DNA of 64,000 nucleotides, from positions 1 through 64,000 of the forward strand of contig JAJZVN010000003.1 of the NCBI GenBank assembly GCA_021845685.1, given 5' to 3'. A program made the position numbers and the translations under genes. Source of the DNA: a bacterium. Its GTDB lineage: Bacteria > SZUA-79 > Acidulodesulfobacterales > Acidulodesulfobacteraceae. The notes beneath the pieces were generated by a model, which was not told where the DNA came from, made no database searches, and was given only the letters and a program-made list of their open reading frames with translations. This document shows, piece after piece, positions 1-6,824 of the stretch (within the stretch, counting starts at the first letter, position 1; every line of letters begins with the position of its first letter).

Positions 1-58
1 CTTTATTAAAATCAAATTTTTGTGTACAGTTTGAGATTTCTTGATCTGTCTGTTCCAT
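1..58 (-). CDS. Partial CDS (N-terminal 19 codons), possibly a transposase
   Basis: An ATG at 58 follows an AAGGAG Shine-Dalgarno about nine bases upstream, and the frame stays open to the left edge. Only 19 residues are visible, beginning MEQTDQEISN and ending KFDFNK. No domain can be recognised from so little. Just upstream lies a sequence resembling the end of an IS256-family (mutator-type) element, so this could be the start of its transposase; that is inference. An overlapping ATG at 63 opens a different frame but sits too close to the ribosome site to be preferred. Confidence 0.4.
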   Translation of the reverse strand, partial: MEQTDQEISNCTQKFDFNK

Positions 59-127
59 TGCATCAATCTCCTTTTAATTAATTATAATTTAATTATACAG
101 GATTGACACAGAATTTTGAACGGTCTC
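1..127 (-). mobile_element. Possible end of an IS256-type insertion sequence, partial
   Basis: Read on the minus strand, the segment begins GAGACCGTTCAAAATTCTG followed by TGTCAATC, a form like the terminal inverted repeats I recall for IS256/mutator-type elements. A ribosome site and open frame follow within 70 bases, as expected for a transposase next to its terminal repeat. It sits exactly where a CARF-domain gene loses its expected continuation. The other end lies outside the window, so no inverted partner or target duplication can be checked. Confidence 0.3.
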
Positions 128-364
128 CATAAATCTGAACAGAACTTTTAAGTTTCTTATTCCATGAGCCATTATTGTTTCAATTTTAATTTTACAATTA
201 TACATCCCTATTTTAACGCTTTTTTGTATCCATTCAGTTTTTTTGTTGCTTTCCATTTTCTCCGTGCTTATAAATACAAGCTTGGCAACATCGTGGTTAG
301 ACTTAATAAATATTATATTGGGAATAGTTTGATCCGAAACCAAAGATACAATGATTTTATTCAT
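89..364 (-). pseudogene. CARF-domain (Card1/Can2-like, DUF1887) CRISPR-ancillary nuclease, 5' remnant
   Basis: The first 50-75 residues resemble the N-terminal CARF (Rossmann) domain of the DUF1887 family, which includes Card1/Can2, nucleases activated by cyclic oligoadenylate from type III CRISPR systems. Seen in the sequence: residues 4-20 read IIVSLVSDQTIPNIIFI, followed by VFISTEKM (30-37) and KTEWI (42-46), the family's opening strand, second strand and following helix. Full-length members have about 370 residues; this frame stops at 91. From about residue 80 the coding sequence runs into a stretch resembling an IS256-type end, so the nuclease domain is lost. No cas gene or CRISPR array lies in the window. 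The start lacks a strong ribosome site. Confidence 0.6.
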
Positions 365-436
365 ATCTCATATCTGTTTTATTTATCTTTATAATAATTG
401 AGCTGTTATAATACATAAGCATTGAAGCATATTATT

Positions 437-841
437 TTATTTTATAATCTGGTTTATAAATTCCGTAAAATCATTTAAATGGTTTTTTACTATTTCTATT
501 ATTATGTCTAAATTTAAACTCTGGTAGTCGTGAACGGCAATATTTCTAAACCCTACCATTGCCTGCATTCTTTTACTGACTTCGGACGATATTAAATTAT
601 TATTTTCTAAAATAACAAAAACTTCTCTATTGGTCTGAGGAATACCTAATTTTTTAATTCTAACGATATGAGAAGCTATATCTATAGTAGCCTGGGATGT
701 TCTTTCCAAATTTAATATTATAGAATCTTGTTTAGTAAAATCTAATTTAATAGAATTTTCAGATTTATTGTATTCGTGTCTTATCCTTTCAATACATTTA
801 TTTATCGTATTGATTTTATTAATAATCAAATCGTCATACAT
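437..841 (-). CDS. hepT: HepT-like RNase toxin (type VII toxin-antitoxin)
   Basis: A 134-residue all-helical protein of the HepT/DUF86 (HEPN) family, an RNase toxin of MntA-HepT modules. The catalytic signature R-x4-H-x-Y is present as R99, H104 and Y106 (RNIAVHDY). In characterised pairs the MntA partner AMPylates this tyrosine to neutralise the RNase. Length is normal for the family and the protein looks intact. The start codon at 841 lies inside the end of the upstream mntA-like gene (8-base overlap), so the two are translationally coupled, antitoxin first. A cytoplasmic role in RNA cleavage during stress or phage attack is family knowledge, not shown here. Confidence 0.88.
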   Translation of the reverse strand: MYDDLIINKINTINKCIERIRHEYNKSENSIKLDFTKQDSIILNLERTSQATIDIASHIVRIKKLGIPQTNREVFVILENNNLISSEVSKRMQAMVGFRNIAVHDYQSLNLDIIIEIVKNHLNDFTEFINQIIK

Positions 842-1313
842 AATATACTCCGTTTCTTATATCTTCTAATATAGCTTTTCTATCATCGTTTAATTGCAAA
901 TATATTGTATATATTTTGTCTAAATAAAGTTCTATATCTTTACTGCTATCGGCATATATAACAATACCTCCTGAAGCAATTTGAAATTTAAAAACATCGC
1001 TTGCGCTCTCCAAATCAACCAGATCAACATCTTTGTCTAAAATTGAGGCTAATTCTTCCTGTAATTTCCATCTTTGTATATTTGAAATTTTTTTTGAAGA
1101 TAAAAATGCTATATCTATATCGCTGTATCTGTTTTCGGAATTATTTGCAAAACTGCCGAATATAATAACTGCCCGAAGATCTTGTATTCTGGATCTGAGG
1201 TAATCGGCTATAATTTTTTTATACATTTTTAACTTTACCTGTTGTATGTATTGCATATTATAATTTTGCTCATAATATTTTTTAATTATACTAAATATAT
1301 TTTTTAATTGCAT
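834..1313 (-). CDS. mntA: MntA-like minimal nucleotidyltransferase antitoxin
   Basis: A protein of the polymerase-beta nucleotidyltransferase fold. The hallmark GSx10DxD motif is complete: G53-S54 followed by D65-I66-D67, giving the metal-binding carboxylates. In MntA-HepT systems this enzyme transfers AMP onto the toxin's active-site tyrosine. It precedes hepT and overlaps it by 8 bases. The 159-residue form starts at 1313 without a visible ribosome site; Met30 (about position 1226) gives 130 residues, closer to the usual length, and has a weak AGGT upstream, so the true start may be internal. Highly confident of the family and moderately of the start. Confidence 0.85.
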   Translation of the reverse strand: MQLKNIFSIIKKYYEQNYNMQYIQQVKLKMYKKIIADYLRSRIQDLRAVIIFGSFANNSENRYSDIDIAFLSSKKISNIQRWKLQEELASILDKDVDLVDLESASDVFKFQIASGGIVIYADSSKDIELYLDKIYTIYLQLNDDRKAILEDIRNGVYYV

Positions 1314-1432
1314 TTATTTTGTTAAAATTTAACTTTTTATATTATATATTTTTATATAATTGTCTAAAATTTAACCAAGAGTTTTAAATTAAATTAATTA
1401 GAAGCTTTAAATTAATTATTAAAATGCAGTAA

Positions 1433-1487
1433 TTTTGGCGGGCGATTTTTAAAAAATAAGTTTGTTTTTAAAAATCGCCCGCCAAAA
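1433..1487. repeat. 23-bp perfect inverted repeat with 9-base loop
   Basis: Left arm 1433-1455 begins TTTTGGCGGGCGATTTTT and the right arm 1465-1487 is its exact complement, with a 9-base loop. The GC-rich core (GGCGGGCG) stands out against AT-rich surroundings. It coincides with the 3' end of a truncated porin-like gene. It may be a small palindromic insertion or a bidirectional terminator: both strands end in an AT run. Confidence 0.85.
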
Positions 1488-1703
1488 ACATCCAATTAGT
1501 TTTCTGCATATTTTATCGAATATAAGATTATAAGTCCCGCCTGATTTTGAAGATATTCCGCTTAGACTCGTACCAGCTAATCCTCCATTTAAACCGAGAT
1601 AATAATTATTATAATACAAATTTGACGCGAATGCCGTTTTTACTGAAAATGCAGCCAATGCAAAAAATAATGCCAACACTGATAAATATATAATTTTTTT
1701 TAT
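1449..1703 (-). pseudogene. Truncated outer-membrane porin-like protein with apparent ATA start
   Basis: From an ATA codon at 1703 the frame encodes a textbook Sec signal peptide (KKIIYLSVLALFFALAAF followed by SVKTAFA), then SNLYYNNYYLGLNGG, the aromatic/glycine-rich opening of an outer-membrane beta-barrel. A perfect GGAGG (1711-1715) sits seven bases before the ATA, where an ATG is expected; the next possible start, a GTG at 1679, would cut the signal peptide. The reading frame then runs into a 55-base palindrome and stops after about 84 codons, far short of any porin. I infer a decayed gene with start codon changed from ATG to ATA and the barrel deleted. A start-codon sequencing error is an alternative. 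Confidence 0.55.
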
Positions 1704-1859
1704 TCTCGTTCCTCCTAAATAATTAATTTAATTAATGTAATTCAACTTAATTGCCACTTTTTAAAAAAATTATTGAATTATTCAATTTCAACATATATTG
1801 TTAAATATTCACCGCATTAATATTATTTAATATATATAACTTTCAAATATTTGTAATCA

Positions 1860-1875
1860 AAAACAACATTGTTTT
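1860..1875. repeat. Palindrome, imperfect copy of AAAACAACGTTGTTTT
   Basis: The 16-mer AAAACAACATTGTTTT differs by one base from the perfect palindrome at 2188-2203. The two copies bracket the small lipoprotein-like frame at 1880-2065, and both are followed by a T-rich stretch and TTATT. They could be paired terminators or operator half-sites. Confidence 0.6.
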
Positions 1876-1879
1876 TTAT

Positions 1880-2065
1880 TCAATAATTTCGTATATTGAT
1901 ATAATAATATTTATTAATGGACTTTAGTAAATAGAGTTCACTATTACGTGAAAGCGTTTGGTTGGATTGATTAAAAATTAGGCTATTTCCCATACCGTCG
2001 GCACAGCCTGAAAGAAACATAAGGGATAGCACCAAGATAAACGATAATAAAAATAGGAAGTTCAA
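1880..2065 (-). CDS. Possible small lipoprotein
   Basis: A 61-codon frame from a TTG at 2065. Residues 1-20 form a hydrophobic signal ending in a lipobox (FLSGC, Cys at about 21), followed by ADGMGNS. That pattern is what supports coding; no family is recognisable in the rest, which is Tyr/Asn-rich. No ribosome site is visible before the TTG, so it may be a fragment of a decayed lipoprotein gene. Flanked by two related palindromes. Confidence 0.35.
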   Translation of the reverse strand: MNFLFLLSFILVLSLMFLSGCADGMGNSLIFNQSNQTLSRNSELYLLKSINKYYYINIRNY

Positions 2066-2638
2066 ATGTAGTGCATAAAAAATAAGGAAAAGTTAGATAA
2101 TTAATTGTGCCAATAGGCATGAATTTTGATCCATTTGTTTCACCAATTTTGACCCACATATAAATTTATTTAATTAATTTTTAATTGAAAACAACGTTGT
2201 TTTTTATTATTTAATTTTAAAATATAAATAAAGGAGGTGAATATACAAATAAAAAAGTTAGTTTTTAGTCGGCAAAAACATTAGTTTTCGTTCGGTATTT
2301 AAATTACTTTTAAATCGGTGTCGACAGAACAAAATTGATATCGGTAGATTTAAAAAATAAAGCTCTTTTTTTACTATGAAATAAAAGATTATATTTAAAC
2401 CTATTGAATAATTATTTATAATATTTTTGTCTATATTAAAGAAAAATGCAGGCAATATTTTTGTAGTGATTGCACATAATGGTATATATCTTTGAATGAT
2501 ATTCGTTCAAAAGAAATAAATAATAATCTTTTTCAATTTTATAAGATTATTTATTCAGAGAATAGCGGACAACACGAAAGATTGAAAGAATTTTTTACCC
2601 AGAATATTTTCAAAATAAACAAAATCTTAAAATTACAA
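2066..2638. other. Non-coding accessory gap (573 bases)
   Basis: No convincing gene. It holds a strong AAGGAGGTG on the plus strand at about 2231-2239 that leads only to an 11-codon frame after an ATA. It also holds the palindrome at 2188-2203, a plus-strand frame from TTG at 2492 to 2653 (53 residues, hydrophilic, no recognisable domain), and a stretch around 2130-2158 rich in TTTTGAyCC motifs that might be an old transposon end. It reads as a graveyard between toxin-antitoxin units. Confidence 0.5.
2188..2203. repeat. Perfect palindrome AAAACAACGTTGTTTT
   Basis: A 16-base perfect palindrome. Its near-identical partner is at 1860-1875. On the plus strand it is followed by TTTATTATTTAA, so a weak terminator is possible. 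Confidence 0.65.
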
Positions 2639-3301
2639 TTAAATCTTTTTTAATATGTAATTTTTAATTTCTTTTTTAAAAAAATCAGACATTTCTTCTT
2701 TAGAAGTATCGTAAACCGGTTTAAGATGCCCTTCTATTGCGTTTTCTTCTAATAACTCTTTTGCTCTTATTAGACAATCAAAAAATATTCTTTTATTAAA
2801 TGAGCTGCCATATAAATAATCAGCCTCTTTAATTATTTTTTCTAATCCGTATTTTTTTGTTATTGCATATATATCGTAAAAATCTCTAATTACCGGTATT
2901 GTTCTTTGCGGAAGAGCATATGCTTTCATACCTATTAACGTATCTAATTTTGCAATTTTTAAATTATTTATTAAAATATTTTGTTCTTTATTTAAATAAG
3001 TTCTATCATGGGCAACGAATTCTACTTTAACACCTAAAATTAAAGCTTTTCTATGTGTAGAACTAAAAACGACGCCACTATCTTCTACATAATATCCTCG
3101 TTTATGCATATTATTTAAAATCTTATTAATATTTTCAGTATTTAATGATTCTTTAGGAGTGAATAAGTCTATATCTTCGGAGATTCTATGATTGAGATAA
3201 TATGAAAGAGCGCTTCCGCCGACAAAAATAAAACCTTCTACATCTTCTTTACTTATAGCTTCTAATACTCTATTTAATCCTGCAGCCCAAAATTCAGTCA
3301 T
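2639..3301 (-). CDS. AbiEii/MenT-like nucleotidyltransferase toxin
   Basis: A 220-residue member of the AbiEii/AbiGii nucleotidyltransferase family (PF08843 type), toxins of type IV-like toxin-antitoxin and abortive-infection systems that modify tRNA or nucleotides. Visible motifs: GGSALSYYLNHR (28-39) followed by SEDIDLF with D43 and D45, the metal-binding pair; a further acidic strand KVEF (E94); and RDFYDIYAI (139-147), the family's C-terminal signature. The gene starts 8 bases inside the end of the upstream small gene, so the two are translationally coupled. The product looks complete. It is the second of three unrelated nucleotidyltransferase-fold genes within 4 kb. Phage defence is inferred from the family only. 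Confidence 0.82.
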   Translation of the reverse strand: MTEFWAAGLNRVLEAISKEDVEGFIFVGGSALSYYLNHRISEDIDLFTPKESLNTENINKILNNMHKRGYYVEDSGVVFSSTHRKALILGVKVEFVAHDRTYLNKEQNILINNLKIAKLDTLIGMKAYALPQRTIPVIRDFYDIYAITKKYGLEKIIKEADYLYGSSFNKRIFFDCLIRAKELLEENAIEGHLKPVYDTSKEEMSDFFKKEIKNYILKKI

Positions 3302-3596
3302 TGTTAGTTTCTCTATTTAATACTGCATCAAAAAATATATCCATAAATGGAATAATGTTTTTCTCATCAAGCCAATTACTTTTTAAACATGCAGGTCTAA
3401 ATATTTTATTATATATATCAAATACTTCGTTTCTATCAAATATTTTTATTAAATCTATAAGACTTTCAAGAGTTCCGTTTTCTATTACATGAGAAACTAT
3501 AACGGAAAGCGGCAATGAAGCGTTTTCAAAGTCATAACTCCAGAAATATCCTTTATTGAACGGCAAATCTTTTAATTTATATTTTTTAGTTTCCAT
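3294..3596 (-). CDS. Partner of AbiEii-type toxin (DUF6922-like), probable antitoxin
   Basis: A 100-residue protein with an aromatic N-terminal segment (YFWSYDFENASLPLSVIV, about 18-35) followed by predicted helices. Proteins of this size and pattern commonly sit directly upstream of AbiEii-family toxins; from memory I associate this with DUF6922. It overlaps the toxin by 8 bases in the same order as an antitoxin-first operon. It has no recognisable DNA-binding wing, so it may act by direct binding. Upstream of the ATG at 3596 only a weak ribosome site is seen. Function as antitoxin is inferred from context. Confidence 0.65.
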   Translation of the reverse strand: METKKYKLKDLPFNKGYFWSYDFENASLPLSVIVSHVIENGTLESLIDLIKIFDRNEVFDIYNKIFRPACLKSNWLDEKNIIPFMDIFFDAVLNRETNND

Positions 3597-3782
3597 GATT
3601 ATATTATATCTTATTACATTAACTTATAATTATTAATTTTTATAAACTTTTAAGTATTTATAGTTTTTTTATTTTCCATAGTTATATTATGTCCTTTTTA
3701 AACCCATAACCTAAATATATAGTCACCGAATGTATGATGAATAAAAAATCAAACTAAAGTAAAATGCATAAAATTTTATAAA

Positions 3783-3798
3783 TGTTTCATATGAAACA
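3783..3798. promoter_or_regulatory. parS-like palindrome TGTTTCATATGAAACA
   Basis: A perfect palindrome (extending to 3781-3800) matching 14 of 16 positions of the ParB-binding consensus TGTTTCACGTGAAACA; only the central CG is replaced by TA. It lies about 13 kb from dnaA, the normal neighbourhood for parS. No parA or parB gene is in the window. Alternatives are an operator or terminator at the 3' end of the nucleotidyltransferase gene that ends at 3826. Confidence 0.4.
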
Positions 3799-3825
3799 TT
3801 ATTTTATTATTATTAAATATTATTA

Positions 3826-4851
3826 TTAAAGATTATTTTTACAAATATTTTCAATACTTTTTTTAATATCGGCTTCAAGTTCTTCTTTTATTTTTATTAA
3901 GTCATAATTATAATTGCTCTGATTTATCGTTTCAGACCCCATAGAATAAAAATTTTTTTTATTATTATCATCATTAATAAATTTATCTATTTGATGTTTA
4001 ATATTTTTTATCATTGAATCTATTAATTGCAAAATATCTTTCTTTGAAATAATTTTATTTTTAATATCTATATATATTTTTTCAAATTCAATATATGCAG
4101 CATTATTTTTAACAAAAAAATCAATTTTGCCCGTTGTTAAATAATTCTGAGCCAGATACAAAATTCTTAACGCATTTATTGCTTCTTTAATATCGTATCC
4201 GTATATATCTTTATATATTAGCGTATTGGAAGTATAATTATCTTTAGCGATATTTAATCTTTTGTTATTTGCAAGACCTATAAATGAATCGAAATTTTTC
4301 TTATAATTCAACAAAATGAATTTTTTAGTTTCTTCTATAAGATTTGATAATACAAAGTGCGGGCTTTGGGGTGTAATGGGAAAATAAATACTGCCGCAAA
4401 TTAAAGGTTCTATAAACTTTATATTTCCGTTTATTACATGATGCATATATTCATGAAAAGGAGTAATAAAATAATCATAATTTTCTTTAATTACTGAATG
4501 TCTAATAAATTTATGGTTGAAAAAATTGTGGAAATCAGGGTAATAAACAATAAAAAAATCATAGTCGCTTTGAGATTCGGCTAAACCATAATTTCTAGAA
4601 CCGTAAAAGCCTATAAAAGCAATATTTAATTTTTGGTCAGATTTTAAGTCTTTATCTTTATGTATATTTTCAGAAATATTTTTGATATATTCGGAGCTAT
4701 AAAATATTTGATTTGAATTTGATTGGGCGATTTTAATATTGTTATTGCAATATTGAGAAAAAAACTCAGATTTAGATAGACTTTTTATGATATTAGAAAA
4801 TGCGGCGGATTGAATAAAATTGCTATAATTTTTTTCTTTATCTAATAACAT
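3826..4851 (-). CDS. RlaP-like nucleotidyltransferase (PF10127 type)
   Basis: A 341-residue polymerase-beta-fold nucleotidyltransferase. The active-site loop reads GSRNYGLAESQSDYDFF (84-100): G84-S85-R86 then S95-D96-Y97-D98, the signature of the RlaP/PF10127 family often found with RNA-repair genes. The first 80 residues and the Asn/Lys-rich C-terminus show no further domain. The gene is only 15 bases downstream of the cytochrome c gene on the same strand, so the two are probably cotranscribed, an odd pairing. No RNA ligase or RtcB is nearby. The substrate is unknown; RNA end modification is inferred from the family. Confidence 0.72.
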   Translation of the reverse strand: MLLDKEKNYSNFIQSAAFSNIIKSLSKSEFFSQYCNNNIKIAQSNSNQIFYSSEYIKNISENIHKDKDLKSDQKLNIAFIGFYGSRNYGLAESQSDYDFFIVYYPDFHNFFNHKFIRHSVIKENYDYFITPFHEYMHHVINGNIKFIEPLICGSIYFPITPQSPHFVLSNLIEETKKFILLNYKKNFDSFIGLANNKRLNIAKDNYTSNTLIYKDIYGYDIKEAINALRILYLAQNYLTTGKIDFFVKNNAAYIEFEKIYIDIKNKIISKKDILQLIDSMIKNIKHQIDKFINDDNNKKNFYSMGSETINQSNYNYDLIKIKEELEADIKKSIENICKNNL

Positions 4852-4866
4852 TTAAGTAAATTAAAT

Positions 4867-5334
4867 TTATTTTAGCGATTTTAAATAAGCGGCAATTTTA
4901 TACACTTGGCTACCAGTCAAATAAGTATATTTAGGCATTATAGCATAATATTTTTTACCGTCAATAACAACGTTTGAACCAGGCTTAAAATATCTATCGG
5001 GATTTAATATTGCTTTCATAGTCCAGCTGAATTTTTTTCCCGATTTGCCATAATGACTCAGGTCAGGACCTAACGTTCCGCCTCTTGCATTAATTGTATG
5101 GCAATTTATACAACTATAATAATTAAATAAATATTTTCCTGATTTAATATTTTTTTTTGCGGAAGAATTTGTGGGATATAATAAATTTAATCCAAAAAAA
5201 ATAGAACATAAAAACAATATAAAAATTGAATTAAATATAAAATTTTTTGACATATTTATTTGATATTTATGATTATTTTTTTTATACATTAAATCATTAT
5301 TATTATTATTAAAGTTCGCGTCTTTTTTAATCAT
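4867..5334 (-). CDS. Monoheme membrane-anchored cytochrome c
   Basis: One heme-binding motif C75-I-N-C78-H79 and a candidate distal ligand Met132 in YAIMPKY define a class I-type monoheme cytochrome. Residues 31-53 form a hydrophobic segment that would anchor it in the inner membrane with the heme domain in the periplasm. The first 30 residues are an Asn/Lys-rich cytoplasmic tail, unusual for the family; Met28 is an alternative start but the ATG at 5334 has the better GAGG ribosome site. The GGTLGPDLS pattern after the heme resembles cytochromes c that shuttle electrons to terminal oxidases. It follows the efflux genes after 70 bases and precedes an RlaP-like gene by 15. Confidence 0.85.
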   Translation of the reverse strand: MIKKDANFNNNNNDLMYKKNNHKYQINMSKNFIFNSIFILFLCSIFFGLNLLYPTNSSAKKNIKSGKYLFNYYSCINCHTINARGGTLGPDLSHYGKSGKKFSWTMKAILNPDRYFKPGSNVVIDGKKYYAIMPKYTYLTGSQVYKIAAYLKSLK

Positions 5335-5404
5335 TTTTATGCCTCTATATTTCTAGTTTATTAAAATTTATTCTATTATAATTATAATTTGCGTAACGAC
5401 TTAG

Positions 5405-6568
5405 TTATTTAGTTGTTTTAATAGAAACTTCAACCATCATTCCCGGCTTTAAAATATGATTTTTATCATTTATAATTTTAATTCTCACAGGAAGCCTGTG
5501 CGTAACTTTTGTATACGTCCCGCTTGGATTATTAGTAGGTATTAAAGCAAACTTTGATGTTGTAACCGAACCCACAAACTTGACTATTCCCTTAAATATT
5601 CTGCCCGGAAACGAATCTACGGTAATTACTGCAGGATCGCCTTTTTTAATGTTAGCTACCAACGTTTCTTTTACATTTGCCGTAATCCATACCTTTTTAA
5701 GATTATTTATCATAATTATAGGGGTTCCGGGAGTAATATATTCGCCTAAATACGACATTTTTTCGCTTACGACTCCGTTAACGGGAGATTTTATAAATGT
5801 ATTTAAATAATTTGCTTTAGCTGATTTATAAGCTGATTTTGCTACTTTAATGGCGGCTTCTAAGGGTTTAACCGTCGTATATTTTTGGGCTGTTATAATA
5901 CTTTTGGCGTATTGAGCGTTAACATAACTTCTTTTAGCAGCTTTATAACTGTTTAAGGCAACAAAATAGTTCTGCCGTGCAACTAAATATGATGTTTTTA
6001 AAGTATCAAACTGCTCCTTAGTAATAAATTCCTTACTTAGAAGTTTAAGACCTCTTGAATAATTTCTTTTGTCCAATTTGTATGTTAATTTAGCAGCGGA
6101 TAGACTTGAGGCGGTCTTTTTTAAATTAAATTTATCTAAGTAATAATTATTAAAGGCATTTCCTGCAAAATTGCCTATGGAACCCCCCGCATTGAAAAGC
6201 TTTTCCTTGGCTAAATCGTAATTTGCCTTTGCCTGAAGCATTTCAGGCAAATAAGCGGATTGATTTATAACTGCAATAAGTTTTCCTTTTTTTAAATATT
6301 CATTTTTATGAACATAAATAGATTGTATATTCCCCGGAACCATAGAGCTTATAGCATATATATGACCGTCAACTTCCGCATCTTCAGTATATACATGATT
6401 TAGTGAATATAAATACCATTTTAATATAAATATACCTCCTATAATTGCAACTAAAATTATAATAGAAGCAAATATTATATTTTTTTTCGTAAATTTAGAA
6501 CCATTGTTTTCTGATTTAATATTTACGGCATCACTATTATTATTGGTGTTATTATTATCCTCGTTCAT
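5405..6568 (-). CDS. HlyD/EmrA-family membrane fusion protein
   Basis: A 387-residue periplasmic adaptor. Residues about 29-51 form a single transmembrane anchor after an Asn-rich cytoplasmic tail. Then follow a TEDAEVDG segment with a lipoyl/barrel-sandwich half motif (VPGNIQSIYVHKNEYLKKG, about 73-91), a long Ala/Lys/Tyr-rich helical hairpin (about 105-250) that reaches toward the outer-membrane channel, and the second half motif SPVNGVVSEK with the beta-barrel. It would link an inner-membrane pump to the TolC-like channel encoded 256 bases upstream. No MFS (EmrB) or ABC pump gene is adjacent, so the partner must be elsewhere or lost. EmrA-type rather than RND-type is suggested by the N-terminal anchor. 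Confidence 0.85.
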   Translation of the reverse strand: MNEDNNNTNNNSDAVNIKSENNGSKFTKKNIIFASIIILVAIIGGIFILKWYLYSLNHVYTEDAEVDGHIYAISSMVPGNIQSIYVHKNEYLKKGKLIAVINQSAYLPEMLQAKANYDLAKEKLFNAGGSIGNFAGNAFNNYYLDKFNLKKTASSLSAAKLTYKLDKRNYSRGLKLLSKEFITKEQFDTLKTSYLVARQNYFVALNSYKAAKRSYVNAQYAKSIITAQKYTTVKPLEAAIKVAKSAYKSAKANYLNTFIKSPVNGVVSEKMSYLGEYITPGTPIIMINNLKKVWITANVKETLVANIKKGDPAVITVDSFPGRIFKGIVKFVGSVTTSKFALIPTNNPSGTYTKVTHRLPVRIKIINDKNHILKPGMMVEVSIKTTK

Positions 6569-6824
6569 AGATACAATAAGCCTCCGAATTCTTATAGCAA
6601 AAATTTAAGTTTAAAATTTAATAAAATATAAATATATATATTATAAATATTTTAATAATATATTGAAAAAACATCATATTGCAGACATAAGCGCAATAAC
6701 TTTATCAGACTATCACAAATATAGTTAATTGTTAATAATTTAAAATTTACCGCATATTATAAATTGAAGTACTATAAATTGTATTAAGTATTAATATTAA
6801 GTTAAATATTTTTAAAATTTATCA

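Noticed and set aside
2125-2160. IS21-like transposon end (TTTTGAyCC motifs), also near 23987-24015
   Set aside because: Only short resemblance remembered, no inverted partner or transposase remnant; left as an unassigned note.
2258-2455. 65-residue minus-strand open frame
   Set aside because: No ribosome site, no signal or domain, and a composition expected of random AT-rich DNA; not listed as a gene.
2492-2653. 53-residue plus-strand frame with hydrophilic, coding-like composition
   Set aside because: TTG start without ribosome site, overlaps the end of the AbiEii-type gene, and matches no family I know; could be a gene fragment but is not supportable.
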